A DNA stretch of 64,000 nucleotides, from NCBI GenBank assembly GCA_022819605.1, contig JAJEGW010000192.1, forward strand, positions 1-64,000, written 5' to 3'. The notes beneath the pieces were generated by a model. That model searched no databases. It saw only the letters and a program-made list of their open reading frames with translations, and had not been told where the DNA came from. Numbering within the stretch: the first letter of the stretch is position 1; every line of letters begins with the position of its first letter. This document shows, piece after piece, positions 35,225 through 44,665 of this stretch. A program made the position numbers and the translations under genes. This stretch comes from Silicimonas sp. GTDB taxonomy: Bacteria; Pseudomonadota; Alphaproteobacteria; Rhodobacterales; Rhodobacteraceae.

Positions 35225-38032
35225 ATGAACGCACCGAAAGTTGATACGTCGCCCAAAGTGTCCGACGAGGTCCGCAAGACCACGTGCTACATGTGCGCCT
35301 GCCGCTGCGGCATCAACGTTCACATGAAGGGCGGACAGGCCGCCTATATCGAGGGCAACAGGGATCACCCCATCAACAGGGGCGTCCTCTGCGCCAAGGG
35401 CGCGTCGGGCATCATGCAGCACCTCTCGCCCGCCAGGCTGCGAGCGCCGATGAAACGCGCCGGACCGAGAGGCTCGGGTCAGTTCGAGGAAATTTCCTGG
35501 GACGAGGCCCTTGAGACTGCCGTGTCGTGGCTGAGGCCTCTGCGCGAGACCGATCAGTCCCGGTTCGCGTTCTTCACCGGTCGAGACCAGTCGCAGAGCT
35601 TCACTTCTTATTGGGCGCAGGCGTTTGGTACCCCGAACTACGCCGCGCATGGCGGCTTTTGCTCCGTCAACATGGCGACGGCCGGCATCTACACGATGGG
35701 CGGAGCCTTCTGGGAATTCGGTCAGCCCGACTGGGATCGCACGAAGCTCTTCATGATCTTCGGCGTTGCCGAGGATCACGATTCAAACCCCATCAAGATG
35801 GGCATCGGCAAGCTGAAGGCGCGGGGCGCACGGATCATCGGGGTCAATCCGGTTCGCACCGGATACAATGCGGTTGCCGACGAATGGCTGGGCATTACGC
35901 CGGGCACGGACGGGCTGTTCATACTGTCGCTGGTCCATTGCCTGATGAAGGCCGGCCGGATCGATCTAGACTACCTCGCGCGCTTCACGAACGCGCCTTG
36001 CCTCGTGAACGGCGACAGCGCGTCCGACGAGTTCGGGCTGCTCCTTGCCAACGAGGCCGGAAAGAAGCTCGTCATCGACCGCCGGACCGGCGAGATTGCT
36101 GCCTATGACGCGCCCGGGGTCCAGCCTGACCTGTCGGCAGTGCACCGCGCCGAAGGCGTTTCGCACCGCACCGTGCTGCAGCACATGGCGGACAAGTACC
36201 TCAGTGACGAATTCGCGCCGGAGGCTGTGGCATCAAGGGTCGGGATCGGGGCGGGCCGCATTCGCGCCGTCGCGGCGGAGCTTGCCCGCGTCGCATTTGA
36301 CGAAGCCATCGAGCTTGAACGGGAGTGGACCGACTTCCGCGGCGAGACCCATTCACGGATGATCGGCCGTCCGGTCAGTTTCCATGCCATGCGCGGGATC
36401 AGCGCGCACTCCAACGGCTTCCAGACCTGCCGGGCGCTGCACCTCCTGCAGATCATTCTGGGCAGCGTCGAGGTTCCCGGCGGGTTCAGATTCAAGCCAC
36501 CTTACCCGAAGTCCGCGACGGCTCACCCGAAGCCCCATGCAGGCGTGACGCCAGGTCAGCCGCTCGACGGACCGCTGCTTGGCTTTGTCCATGGACCTGA
36601 CGATCTGCTGGTCGACGAGGACGGCAATCCCAAGCGCATCGACAAGGCGTTCTCGTGGGAGAACCCGATGAGCGCGCACGGTCTCATGCACATGCTCATC
36701 TCGAATGCGCATGCCGGAGAACCCTACAGGATCGACACCATGCTTCTCTACATGGCGAACATGGCATGGAATTCGTCGATGAACACGTCCGGCGTCATGA
36801 AGATGCTGACGGACAAGGATGACAGCGGCGAATACGCAATCCCCCGGATTATCTATTCGGATGCCTACTCGTCGGAGATGGTGGCCTACGCGGACCTGAT
36901 CCTGCCCGACACCACTTATCTTGAGCGGCATGACTGCATTTCGCTCCTTGACCGTCCCATTTGTGAACCCGAGGCGGCCGCCGATGCCATCCGCTGGCCC
37001 GTGGTCGAACCGGATCGCGACGTGCGCGGCTTCCAGTCGGTCCTCTGCGATCTCGGCGCACGGCTTGGCTTGCCCGGGTTCGTGAATGCGGACGGATCGC
37101 CAAAGTACAAGGACTACGCCGACTACATGCAGAACCACGAAAGGATGCCTGGAATCGGCCCGCTTGCCGGCTGGCGCGGCGACGGCGACGAACATGGGCG
37201 TGGCGCGCCAAATCCGGACCAGATCTCGAAATACATCGAGAACGGCGGTTTCTGGATCGCGCACATCCCCGGGGAGGCCACATTCTACAAGCCTTGGAAC
37301 GCGGAGTACCAGGACTGGGCGGTCTCGCTGGGTGTCGCCGACAGACCCTGCCCCTATCTCTTCAGTCTCTGGTGCGAGCCGCTGCGCCGCTTCCAGCTGG
37401 CTGCGGAGGGCCGTCATCGCCTCTCTCCACCGGAGCATCTGAAAGCACGCTATGCCGAGGTGATGGACCCTCTTCCCGTATGGTATCCGCCTCACTCGTC
37501 CGGCGAGGGCGGCTACGATGTCCATGCGGTCACGCAGCGCCCGATGGCCATGTATCACTCCTGGGGCTCCCAAAACGCGTGGCTGAGGCAGATTCACGGC
37601 CGCAACCCGCTCTATGTCCCGACACGCATCTGGGAGGCCAAGGGGTTTCAGGACGGCGACTGGGCGCGTGTCACCTCACCGCACGGGGAGATTGTCGTGC
37701 CCGTCGCGCACATGGCGGCGTTGAACGAAAACACTGTCTGGACCTGGAACGCGATCGGAAAGCGAAAGGGCGCATGGTCGCTGCACGAGAATGCGCCGGA
37801 GGCAACAAAAGGGTTCCTGCTCAACCACCTCATCCACGAATTGCTGCCACCGCGCGGAGACGGGCTCCGCTGGACGAATTCGGACCCGGTCACCGGCCAG
37901 GCGGCCTGGTTCGACCTGCGAGTCAGGATCGAGAAGACTGCCGCGCTCGAGGAGGCGCAACCGAGCCATCCGGCCCAAAGGAACCCGGCCGGCAAGGCTC
38001 CCGATCTCGTTGCCCGGAAGAGCGACGCATGA
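35225..38032 (+). CDS. soeA: Sulfite dehydrogenase (quinone) SoeA, molybdopterin subunit
   Basis: 935 residues from ATG 35225. N-terminal [4Fe-4S] cysteines C21, C24, C28 and C56 (CYMCACRCG... GVLCAKG) are followed by the molybdopterin bis-MGD domains of the DMSO-reductase family (FFTGRDQSQSF, HGGFCSVNMATAG, GVAEDHDSNPIKMG, NVTRTGYN-like IIGVNPVRTGYNAV). No Tat signal is visible, consistent with the cytoplasmic SoeABC complex that oxidises sulfite to sulfate and passes electrons to quinone. soeB and soeC follow. A larger in-frame opening upstream is only the reverse of the ThDP gene. Homologous thiosulfate or polysulfide reductase subunits are the alternative. Confidence 0.9.
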   Translation: MNAPKVDTSPKVSDEVRKTTCYMCACRCGINVHMKGGQAAYIEGNRDHPINRGVLCAKGASGIMQHLSPARLRAPMKRAGPRGSGQFEEISWDEALETAVSWLRPLRETDQSRFAFFTGRDQSQSFTSYWAQAFGTPNYAAHGGFCSVNMATAGIYTMGGAFWEFGQPDWDRTKLFMIFGVAEDHDSNPIKMGIGKLKARGARIIGVNPVRTGYNAVADEWLGITPGTDGLFILSLVHCLMKAGRIDLDYLARFTNAPCLVNGDSASDEFGLLLANEAGKKLVIDRRTGEIAAYDAPGVQPDLSAVHRAEGVSHRTVLQHMADKYLSDEFAPEAVASRVGIGAGRIRAVAAELARVAFDEAIELEREWTDFRGETHSRMIGRPVSFHAMRGISAHSNGFQTCRALHLLQIILGSVEVPGGFRFKPPYPKSATAHPKPHAGVTPGQPLDGPLLGFVHGPDDLLVDEDGNPKRIDKAFSWENPMSAHGLMHMLISNAHAGEPYRIDTMLLYMANMAWNSSMNTSGVMKMLTDKDDSGEYAIPRIIYSDAYSSEMVAYADLILPDTTYLERHDCISLLDRPICEPEAAADAIRWPVVEPDRDVRGFQSVLCDLGARLGLPGFVNADGSPKYKDYADYMQNHERMPGIGPLAGWRGDGDEHGRGAPNPDQISKYIENGGFWIAHIPGEATFYKPWNAEYQDWAVSLGVADRPCPYLFSLWCEPLRRFQLAAEGRHRLSPPEHLKARYAEVMDPLPVWYPPHSSGEGGYDVHAVTQRPMAMYHSWGSQNAWLRQIHGRNPLYVPTRIWEAKGFQDGDWARVTSPHGEIVVPVAHMAALNENTVWTWNAIGKRKGAWSLHENAPEATKGFLLNHLIHELLPPRGDGLRWTNSDPVTGQAAWFDLRVRIEKTAALEEAQPSHPAQRNPAGKAPDLVARKSDA

Positions 38033-38145
38033 TCCGGAACTTCACCGCCAAGGCTGCGCGTCGCAACGAAGCCCCACTGTCGCCCGGGCATGTTCCGGGC
38101 CATGGCGCCTGGCGGGATGGCGTGCATCGCGAGATCCCGGCGTGA
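38029..38145 (+). CDS. 38-residue ORF between soeA and soeB, coupled at both ends
   Basis: ATG 38029 overlaps the soeA stop by 4 bp (ATGA), and its own TGA overlaps the GTG start of soeB by 2-4 bp. The residues are basic at the start (MIRNFTAKAARRNEAPLSPG) and end HGAWRDGVHREIPA. Tight coupling on both sides implies it is translated or serves as a reinitiation bridge. No family is recognised, and soeABC loci are usually described as three genes. Confidence 0.5.
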   Translation: MIRNFTAKAARRNEAPLSPGHVPGHGAWRDGVHREIPA

Positions 38146-38891
38146 CGTCCTTGCCCAGCCATACGGACAGGTCGCTTGGCCTTGTCATCGACCTTGACAC
38201 CTGTGTGGGGTGTCATGCCTGCGTCACGGCCTGCAAGGGATGGAACACCGAAAACTACGGTGCGCCGCTCGCGGACGTTGACGCCTACGGACCGAATCCG
38301 GTGGGCAGCTTTCTCAACCGGATCCATTCCTACGAGGTGCAGCCGGAAACAGGTCCTGCACAGGTCGTCCACTTCCCCAAGAGCTGCCTTCATTGCGCAG
38401 ATGCGCCTTGCGTCACGGTTTGCCCGACCGGTGCCAGCTACAAGCGTACCGAAGACGGGATCGTGCTCGTCAACGAGAGCGACTGCATCGGCTGCGGCCT
38501 TTGCGCCTGGGCCTGTCCCTACGGAGCCCGCGAGATGGATCCAGAAGAGCAGGTAATGAAGAAGTGCACGCTTTGCGTGGACCGCATCTACAACGAGAAC
38601 TTGCCGGAAGAAGATCGCCAGCCCGCATGCGTCCGCACCTGCCCGGCCGGCGCGAGGCATTTCGGGGACCTCTCGGATCCCGAGAGCGATGTCTCTAGGC
38701 TTGTCGCCGAGCGCGGGGGAATCGAACTCATGCCCGAACAGGGGACGGCGCCCGTCAATCGTTATCTGCCGCCGCGTCCTAGGGACGAGTTGCCCGAGCT
38801 GGACGTTCTCGCGCCCTTCCTCGATCCGATTGCGGAAGATGCCAAGGGGTTTGTCGGCTGGCTTGACCGCACGCTGTCGGGACTGTCCTGA
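38142..38891 (+). CDS. soeB: Sulfite dehydrogenase iron-sulfur subunit SoeB
   Basis: 249 residues from GTG 38142, giving MTSLPSHTDRSLGLVIDLDT, the SoeB beginning. Four ferredoxin-type cysteine groups for four [4Fe-4S] clusters: CVGCHACVTACK, CLHCADAPCVTVCP, CIGCGLCAWACP and CTLCVDR...CVRTCP. It carries electrons from SoeA to the membrane subunit. The stop overlaps the soeC start by 1 bp (TGATG). Confidence 0.92.
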   Translation: MTSLPSHTDRSLGLVIDLDTCVGCHACVTACKGWNTENYGAPLADVDAYGPNPVGSFLNRIHSYEVQPETGPAQVVHFPKSCLHCADAPCVTVCPTGASYKRTEDGIVLVNESDCIGCGLCAWACPYGAREMDPEEQVMKKCTLCVDRIYNENLPEEDRQPACVRTCPAGARHFGDLSDPESDVSRLVAERGGIELMPEQGTAPVNRYLPPRPRDELPELDVLAPFLDPIAEDAKGFVGWLDRTLSGLS

Positions 38892-39787
38892 TGCATCCCG
38901 CGCCGTCCATCATCCTGTTCACGACGCTGTCGGGGCTCGGCTTCGGCATGCTGGCGTTTCTCGGGATTGATGCCGCGCCGCCAATGGGCTTGTCCGCGCT
39001 CGCATTTCTCGTCATCGCCTTCTCCCTCGCCGGCGGCGGTCTCCTCGCGTCGACATTTCATCTGGGTCATCCCGAACGCGCGCTCAAGGCGTTCACGCAG
39101 TGGCGATCATCCTGGCTGAGCCGCGAGGCCTGGGTGTCGCTGCTTGCTCTGTCTGCGATGGCGGCACATGGAGTCGGGCTGGTCTTCCTGGAACAGGCTT
39201 GGCGCGTGCTGGGAACCGTCGGCGCCGTTCTTTCCCTCGCGACCGTTTTCGCGACGTCCATGATCTATCTCCAGATGCGAACGGTGCCTCGCTGGAACCA
39301 TTGGTCGCCGCCCGTGCTTTTCCTGGGCTTCGCGTTGGCTGGAGGCGCACTCACGACAGGCCGCGTGTCGGTGGCGCTGTGGACGCTGCCGCTTCTGGCC
39401 GTCGTCCAGGCTTTCGCCTGGATCGATCAGGAGCGGCGGGAGAGATCGACAGGCACCGATCTGGCGACGGCGACAGGCCTCGGTCATGTCGGAAGGGTCC
39501 GGGCGTTCGAGGCACCTCACACGGGAGAAAGCTACCTGACCCGGGAAATGGTGTTTCAGGTCGGGCGCAAGCACGCGATGGTCCTGAAGGCCATCTCGGT
39601 AGTGCTCTTCGCGGTGTTTCCAATTGTCCTGCTTCTGCTGCCGTTCGCACACATTCTTGTGGTGCCTGCGGTGGCAAGCCATCTCCTGGGCGCCTTGATC
39701 CAGAGATGGCTGTTCTTTGCAGAGGCGCGCCACGTGGTCGGCCAATACTATGGACGCTGGGACATAACGGGCATGCACGAGGGGTGA
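38891..39787 (+). CDS. soeC: Sulfite dehydrogenase membrane anchor SoeC (DmsC family)
   Basis: 298 residues with about eight helices. DmsC-type quinone-linked anchor: SIILFTTLSGLGFGMLAFLG, the STFHLGHPERALKAF loop, WLSREAWVSLLALSA and the closing RWLFFAEARHVVGQYYG. It docks SoeAB to the inner membrane and transfers electrons to quinone. Gene order soeA, small ORF, soeB, soeC. It is followed 96 bp later by phaA, which has its own strong ribosome-binding site. Confidence 0.92.
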   Translation: MHPAPSIILFTTLSGLGFGMLAFLGIDAAPPMGLSALAFLVIAFSLAGGGLLASTFHLGHPERALKAFTQWRSSWLSREAWVSLLALSAMAAHGVGLVFLEQAWRVLGTVGAVLSLATVFATSMIYLQMRTVPRWNHWSPPVLFLGFALAGGALTTGRVSVALWTLPLLAVVQAFAWIDQERRERSTGTDLATATGLGHVGRVRAFEAPHTGESYLTREMVFQVGRKHAMVLKAISVVLFAVFPIVLLLLPFAHILVVPAVASHLLGALIQRWLFFAEARHVVGQYYGRWDITGMHEG

Positions 39788-39883
39788 CGATTCGCCCGTT
39801 GAATTTTTTCTGCACCTGCATAATGTGCGCGCGAAGTCGCGGGTGATGCAGTTGCCCGCAGGCAAATCAGGAGGAATTCACCT

Positions 39884-41059
39884 ATGACCAATGTCGTCAT
39901 CGCATCTGCGGCCCGCACGCCGGTCGGCAGCTTCAACGGCAGTTTCGCCAACACGCCGGCCCATGATCTGGGGACCGCCGTTCTTGAAGAGCTCGTGTCG
40001 CGCGCCGGTGTCGAAAAGGACGAAGTGTCCGAGACCATCCTGGGCCAGGTGCTGAACGCAGGGCAGGGGCAGAACCCGGCCCGGCAGGCGCACGTGAACG
40101 CCGGCCTTCCAGTCGAGAGCGCGGCATGGGGCATCAACCAGCTTTGCGGTTCCGGCTTGCGCGCCGTGGCGATCGGGGCGCAGCACATTCAGCTAGGCGA
40201 TGCCGGGATCGTGGCCGCGGGCGGGCAGGAAAACATGTCCATAAGCCCCCATGCGCAGGCTCTTCGCGCGGGTCAGAAAATGGGCGACGTGAAGCTTGTC
40301 GACACGATGCTCAGTGACGGACTCCTGGACGCGTTCCAAGGCTATCACATGGGACAGACGGCCGAGAATGTCGCGGAAAAGTGGCAGATCAGCCGTGACC
40401 AGCAGGATGAGTTTGCGGTCGCGAGCCAGAACAAGGCCGAAGCGGCGCAGAAGGCGGGCAGGTTCGACGACGAGATCGTTCCGTTCACGGTCAAGACCAG
40501 GAAGGGCGACATCGTGGTCGACAAGGACGAGTATGTCCGCCACGGCGCAACGATCGAGAACATGCAAAAGCTCAGGCCGGCATTCAACAAGGAAGGGTCG
40601 GTGACGGCTGGCAACGCCTCAGGCATCAATGACGGCGCCGCTGGCGTTCTTCTTATGAGCGCGGACGAGGCCGAAAGGCGCGGCATTGAGCCATTGGCCC
40701 GCATCGTGTCCTACGCGACGGCTGGCCTGGATCCCTCGATCATGGGTGTTGGACCGATCTATGCAAGCCGGAAGGCGCTCGAAAAGGCGGGCTGGAAGAT
40801 CGACGACCTAGACCTGATTGAAGCGAATGAGGCATTCGCTGCGCAGGCGTGCGCGGTAAACAAGGACATGGGCTGGGATCCCGAGATCGTGAACGTCAAT
40901 GGCGGCGCGATTGCCATCGGCCATCCGATCGGCGCTTCCGGCGCGCGGGTTCTGAACACGCTTCTCTTCGAGATGCAGCGTCGAGAGGTCAAGAAAGGCC
41001 TGGCCACGCTTTGCATCGGCGGCGGGATGGGTGTCGCGCTCTGCGTAGAGCGGCCGTGA
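39884..41059 (+). CDS. phaA: Acetyl-CoA C-acetyltransferase
   Basis: 391 residues, start supported by a perfect AGGAGG at 39870-39875. It condenses two acetyl-CoA to acetoacetyl-CoA. Thiolase residues are intact: nucleophile C88 in [29 protein letters not shown] (His) and [10 protein letters not shown] (second Cys). Followed by phaB, so it supplies 3-hydroxybutyryl-CoA for polyhydroxybutyrate; the upstream gap holds TGC-rich sequence that might be a PhaR site. Confidence 0.95.
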   Translation: MTNVVIASAARTPVGSFNGSFANTPAHDLGTAVLEELVSRAGVEKDEVSETILGQVLNAGQGQNPARQAHVNAGLPVESAAWGINQLCGSGLRAVAIGAQHIQLGDAGIVAAGGQENMSISPHAQALRAGQKMGDVKLVDTMLSDGLLDAFQGYHMGQTAENVAEKWQISRDQQDEFAVASQNKAEAAQKAGRFDDEIVPFTVKTRKGDIVVDKDEYVRHGATIENMQKLRPAFNKEGSVTAGNASGINDGAAGVLLMSADEAERRGIEPLARIVSYATAGLDPSIMGVGPIYASRKALEKAGWKIDDLDLIEANEAFAAQACAVNKDMGWDPEIVNVNGGAIAIGHPIGASGARVLNTLLFEMQRREVKKGLATLCIGGGMGVALCVERP

Positions 41060-41064
41060 GGATC

Positions 41065-41150
41065 TGACCGAAACCGAGGCTCGGGACGGCATTCGGTCAA
41101 CGGCGGCGGAACGCCCCGAATTCGAACTTGAAGGTGCCGGGCGGCACCTT
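41065..41150 (+). repeat. Two hairpins between phaA and phaB
   Basis: TGACCGAA (41065-41072) pairs with TTCGGTCA (41092-41099) around a smaller CCGAG/CTCGG stem, and AAGGTGCC (41131-41138) pairs perfectly with GGCACCTT (41143-41150) around a four-base loop. Neither is followed by a T tract, so mRNA processing or stability control is more likely than termination. Confidence 0.6.
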
Positions 41151-41179
41151 GGCATCGCGAGACCATGTTGGAGGTACAT

Positions 41180-41902
41180 ATGGCACGTGTAGCACTTGTG
41201 ACCGGCGGGAGCCGGGGAATCGGTGAAGCGATTTCGAAGGCATTGAAGGCGGAAGGCTACGATGTCGCCGCGACCTATGCCGGAAACGACGAAAAGGCGA
41301 AGGCATTCACGGCCGAGACCGGCATCACGACCTACAAATGGAACGTCGCCGACTACGAGGCATCCGCCGCAGGAATCGCCGGCGTGGAAAGCGATATCGG
41401 ACCGATCGACACGGTCGTGGCCAATGCTGGCATCACCCGGGACGCGCCTTTCCACAGAATGACCCCAGAGCAGTGGAACGAGGTTGTCGCCACCAATCTG
41501 ACCGGCGTGTTCAACACGGTGCATCCGGTCTGGCCCGGCATGCGGGAACGGAAGTTTGGCCGCGTGATCGTCATCAGTTCGGTCAACGGCCAGAAGGGGC
41601 AGTTCGGGCAGGCGAACTACGCTGCGACGAAGGCGGGCGATCTGGGATTCGTGAAGTCGCTGGCGCAGGAAGGTGCACGTGCGGGGATCACCGCGAACGC
41701 CATCTGCCACGGCTACATCGCGACCGAGATGGTAATGGCGATAGACGAGGGCATACGCGAGAAGATCATCGCGGGCATTCCCGCCGGACGCCTTGGCGAG
41801 CCGGACGAGATCGCCCGTTGCGTGGCGTTCCTGGCATCGGAAGGGGCCGGGTTCATCAACGGCTCCACCATTTCAGCCAACGGCGCGCAGTTCTTCGCGT
41901 AA
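41180..41902 (+). CDS. phaB: Acetoacetyl-CoA reductase
   Basis: 240 residues from ATG 41180, after a GGAGG site. SDR fold: TGGSRGIGEAI (NADP loop), VANAGITRD, and the catalytic Ser/Tyr/Lys in ISSVNGQKGQFGQANYAATK. It reduces acetoacetyl-CoA to (R)-3-hydroxybutyryl-CoA for PHB synthesis. It completes a phaAB pair; the synthase phaC is not in the window. Confidence 0.95.
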   Translation: MARVALVTGGSRGIGEAISKALKAEGYDVAATYAGNDEKAKAFTAETGITTYKWNVADYEASAAGIAGVESDIGPIDTVVANAGITRDAPFHRMTPEQWNEVVATNLTGVFNTVHPVWPGMRERKFGRVIVISSVNGQKGQFGQANYAATKAGDLGFVKSLAQEGARAGITANAICHGYIATEMVMAIDEGIREKIIAGIPAGRLGEPDEIARCVAFLASEGAGFINGSTISANGAQFFA

Positions 41903-42157
41903 GGCAAACTGAAACCGAGCCGGGTGATGCCTTCGTTCCAGGCGCTCCCGGCCGGATCATGCTGCATCATTGTGGCGGACGGGCCTGACTTCCGTCACGC
42001 AGGACCGCAAGTCATTTCCCCAAGGGCATGCTGTAACGTTCGGCACCATGTCCAGTTTGCGTCTTGCCGTCCTGACCTGACCGGCCAGGAGGCGGACGGA
42101 CTGGTCGGCTTCTGCGAGGGCCTGCTGGTTGCTCCGGCTGCCGGAGCACGCCGTCGT

Positions 42158-42328
42158 CTATGCCCGGTTACTGAGCCGCTCGATTTCCTCTTTGATCTTC
42201 AGCTTTTGCTTCTTGAGTGCGGTAATCGCCAGGTCGTCGAATGCCGGGCTGCGCTGCGCCGTTTCGACTTCGATTGAGAGATCCTGGTGTTTCTTGCGGA
42301 GTTCCTGAAGATGCGAACTCAAGCTCAT
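42158..42328 (-). CDS. DUF465 (YdcH-family) small protein
   Basis: 56 residues from ATG 42328, with an AAGGGAAG ribosome-binding site. SLSSHLQELRKKHQDLSIEV and LKKQKLKIKEEIERLS form the two-helix coiled hairpin typical of DUF465/YdcH. Function is unknown in the family. Longer upstream extension of the frame is non-family. Confidence 0.88.
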   Translation of the reverse strand: MSLSSHLQELRKKHQDLSIEVETAQRSPAFDDLAITALKKQKLKIKEEIERLSNRA

Positions 42329-42620
42329 GTGCTTCCCTTTCTTCTTCGGTGATTCCAGTCGAACACGAAATGCGATTCGTGTCACGCCGTGATGGCCAAA
42401 AAATTTCGAATCCAAGGTTGTGTCCGGTTCAGGGCCGCATCCGGCCGGACGCGGTCCGGGCACCTGACCGGACTGGAGGTCTTCGTCGCCGTGCCTCTGA
42501 GCAGCGCGATTCGATTGACGGGCAGCCCGGTCTTGAGCAAGCACTTGAATCCCGGTCGACGAGATTCGTGCGAACGCCGCTGAGCCGAAGTTCCCGCAGG
42601 GCCCTGTCCTCGCTTCGCGA

Positions 42621-43373
42621 TCATCCATCGAGGGTGAGTGCGGCGGCCTCGCGAAGGATTCCGTTTGCAGCCTTGGTATAGTCGCCGCCGTCCGAGAGAT
42701 GACGGTCGCCTTCGTGCAGGATGATCGGTGGAAGCAGGCGAAACGCGCCTTTCGAACCGCTCCGGCCCTGCAGGATGAAGAGCTTCGCTGGACGGAAGCG
42801 CCTGGGCTGCATTGGCAGGAGGCGGATGCTCCCCAGACCTGCGCCAATGTCCGCGAGCATGCGCGGCAAGTGTTCGATTCGCTGGATGAACGTCAGGGTG
42901 CCGCCCGGCTTGACACGGCGCAGCCCGACGTTAATCCACGCTGCCGTCCCCGCAGCCCCGCTTCGGCTGGCCTCGCGATCCGGTTCCGGGGAGGCGCTTC
43001 CGGTTCGTCGATCAAAGTACGGCGGATTGAACATCACGTGATCGAAGCGCTGAGAGGTGACGCTCCTTGGCATGCACGCAATGTCTGCCTCGAGGATCGT
43101 GCCGTTCAAGTTGTTGAGACCGAGGTTCTCGCGGGCCAGGCCGACATGGCCCGGGTTGCGGTCAATGCCGGTCACATTCAGGCCCGGCACCCGCGCCATC
43201 AGGCAAAGCAGTGCGGTTCCGGCACCTGTGCCGAGTTCGAGAACTGACTGGCCGGGCAGTGCAGGAACGGATGCCGCCAGAAAAACCGGGTCGGATCCGG
43301 CGCGGTATCCTGTCGCAGGCTGGCGGATTCTGAGGCGTTCCCCCAGGAAGGCATCCTCGACGATTTCGCTCAT
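42621..43373 (-). CDS. tRNA1(Val) (adenine-37-N6)-methyltransferase-like protein
   Basis: 250 residues of the Rossmann methyltransferase class. SVLELGTGAGTALLCL is the SAM site, VTGIDRNP the acidic loop and FNPPYFD the NPPY catalytic motif of N6-adenine enzymes. Family context (TrmN6/YfiC-like) suggests modification of a tRNA. Its start overlaps the upstream DUF2007 gene stop by 4 bp (ATGA). Confidence 0.85.
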   Translation of the reverse strand: MSEIVEDAFLGERLRIRQPATGYRAGSDPVFLAASVPALPGQSVLELGTGAGTALLCLMARVPGLNVTGIDRNPGHVGLARENLGLNNLNGTILEADIACMPRSVTSQRFDHVMFNPPYFDRRTGSASPEPDREASRSGAAGTAAWINVGLRRVKPGGTLTFIQRIEHLPRMLADIGAGLGSIRLLPMQPRRFRPAKLFILQGRSGSKGAFRLLPPIILHEGDRHLSDGGDYTKAANGILREAAALTLDG

Positions 43374-43585
43374 GGCACGACAGGCAAGTCGTTGTCCTTC
43401 AATATGTTGCTTGCCAAGAAGTAATCTTCGTCATGAACCATCAGGCGGCGCGGCAAGATTCCGATCGAGCCTTCCAGAACACTCATGTGGACGTCCATCT
43501 GAAAGCAGTCTATATCCTCGCCTTCAAGGAGAGCCGTCGCGAAGGCGATCAGCGTGGGGTCGTTCGTGCGCATGAGTTCTCTCAT
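43370..43585 (-). CDS. DUF2007 protein
   Basis: 71 residues from ATG 43585 (MRELMRTNDPTLIAFATALL), followed by EGEDIDCFQMDVHMSVLEG and HDEDYFLASNIL. This is the small alpha-beta fold of DUF2007 (putative signal-transducing protein, PII-like), usually encoded next to the N6-methyltransferase as here (4-bp overlap). Divergent from the polyprenyl synthase gene across 54 bp. Confidence 0.87.
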   Translation of the reverse strand: MRELMRTNDPTLIAFATALLEGEDIDCFQMDVHMSVLEGSIGILPRRLMVHDEDYFLASNILKDNDLPVVP

Positions 43586-43639
43586 GAAATGAATAAATGG
43601 CAGACCTAGCTGTTTGTCGACCCTTCTGACGGGTGTGTG

Positions 43640-44644
43640 ATGAGTCTGGATACGTACGTCTCGGCAAAGCCGTACCATCTGCTTGCGGAAGCGCTGCAAG
43701 ACGACCTCGAAGCAATGGACCGGTTGATCCGGGAACGGATGCAGTCAAGGGATGCGCCGCTCATTCCGGAGGTTGCTGCTCATCTTGTGGATGCGGGCGG
43801 CAAACGCGTGCGTCCGATGCTGACCCTCGCGGTCGCAAGGCTCTTTGGCTACAGGGGCGAGGATCATCACCGGCTGGCGGCGACGGTAGAGTTCATCCAT
43901 ACGGCGACCCTTCTCCACGATGACGTCGTGGACGAAGGCCGGCAGCGGCGTGGACGCCCGTCCGCAAACCTGCTTTGGGACAACAAGTCTTCCGTCCTTG
44001 TCGGTGACTACCTGTTTGCGCGATCGTTCCAGTTGATGGTCGAGACCGGTTCCTTGCCGGTGATGGACGTCCTCTCCCAGACCGCCGCCATGCTTGCAGA
44101 AAGCGAGGTCCTTCAGTTGTCTGCGTCTGCCAGCCTGGCGACCACGGAAGAGATGCACATGAGAATCCTTCGCGGGAAGACGGCAGCGCTCTTTTCCGCG
44201 GCGGCGGAAGTCGGCGGCATAGTTGCAGGCGCGACCGAACGACAGGTTGAGGCCCTTCGGGAGTTCGGGGACGCATTTGGCATCGCGTTCCAGATCGCGG
44301 ATGACCTGCTTGACTACTTTGGCGATGCGGAAACCACCGGAAAGGAACCGGGAAACGACTTCCGGGAGCGGAAGTTGACCCTGCCGGTAATCAAGGCGAT
44401 CGCAAATGCGGGTGCAGAGGAGCGCGCCTTCTGGCGGCGCACGATCGAGAGGGGCGAACAGAAGGACGGCGACCTGGAGCAGGCGCTGGAACTGATTGCC
44501 CGGCACGACGCGGCAGTGGAAGCGCGGGACGAGGCGCGCGAATGGTCGGCAAAGGCCAGGGACGCCTTGGAGATCCTGCCCGATCACGAGTTGCGCGACA
44601 TGCTGCATGACCTCGCGGAATTCGTCGTCGTGCGACTCGCTTGA
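43640..44644 (+). CDS. ispB: Polyprenyl diphosphate synthase (octa/decaprenyl, ubiquinone side chain)
   Basis: 334 residues from ATG 43640. Both aspartate-rich motifs are present: LHDDVVDEG near residue 94 and QIADDLLDYFGD near 223, along with GGKRVRPML and GDYLFARSFQLMV. It builds the long isoprenoid tail of ubiquinone. Chain length is not decided by sequence alone; Rhodobacterales use Q-10. It stands alone, divergent from the DUF2007 gene and convergent with ispE. Confidence 0.92.
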   Translation: MSLDTYVSAKPYHLLAEALQDDLEAMDRLIRERMQSRDAPLIPEVAAHLVDAGGKRVRPMLTLAVARLFGYRGEDHHRLAATVEFIHTATLLHDDVVDEGRQRRGRPSANLLWDNKSSVLVGDYLFARSFQLMVETGSLPVMDVLSQTAAMLAESEVLQLSASASLATTEEMHMRILRGKTAALFSAAAEVGGIVAGATERQVEALREFGDAFGIAFQIADDLLDYFGDAETTGKEPGNDFRERKLTLPVIKAIANAGAEERAFWRRTIERGEQKDGDLEQALELIARHDAAVEARDEAREWSAKARDALEILPDHELRDMLHDLAEFVVVRLA

Positions 44645-44665
44645 CGGACCGGAATCCCCGGATCT

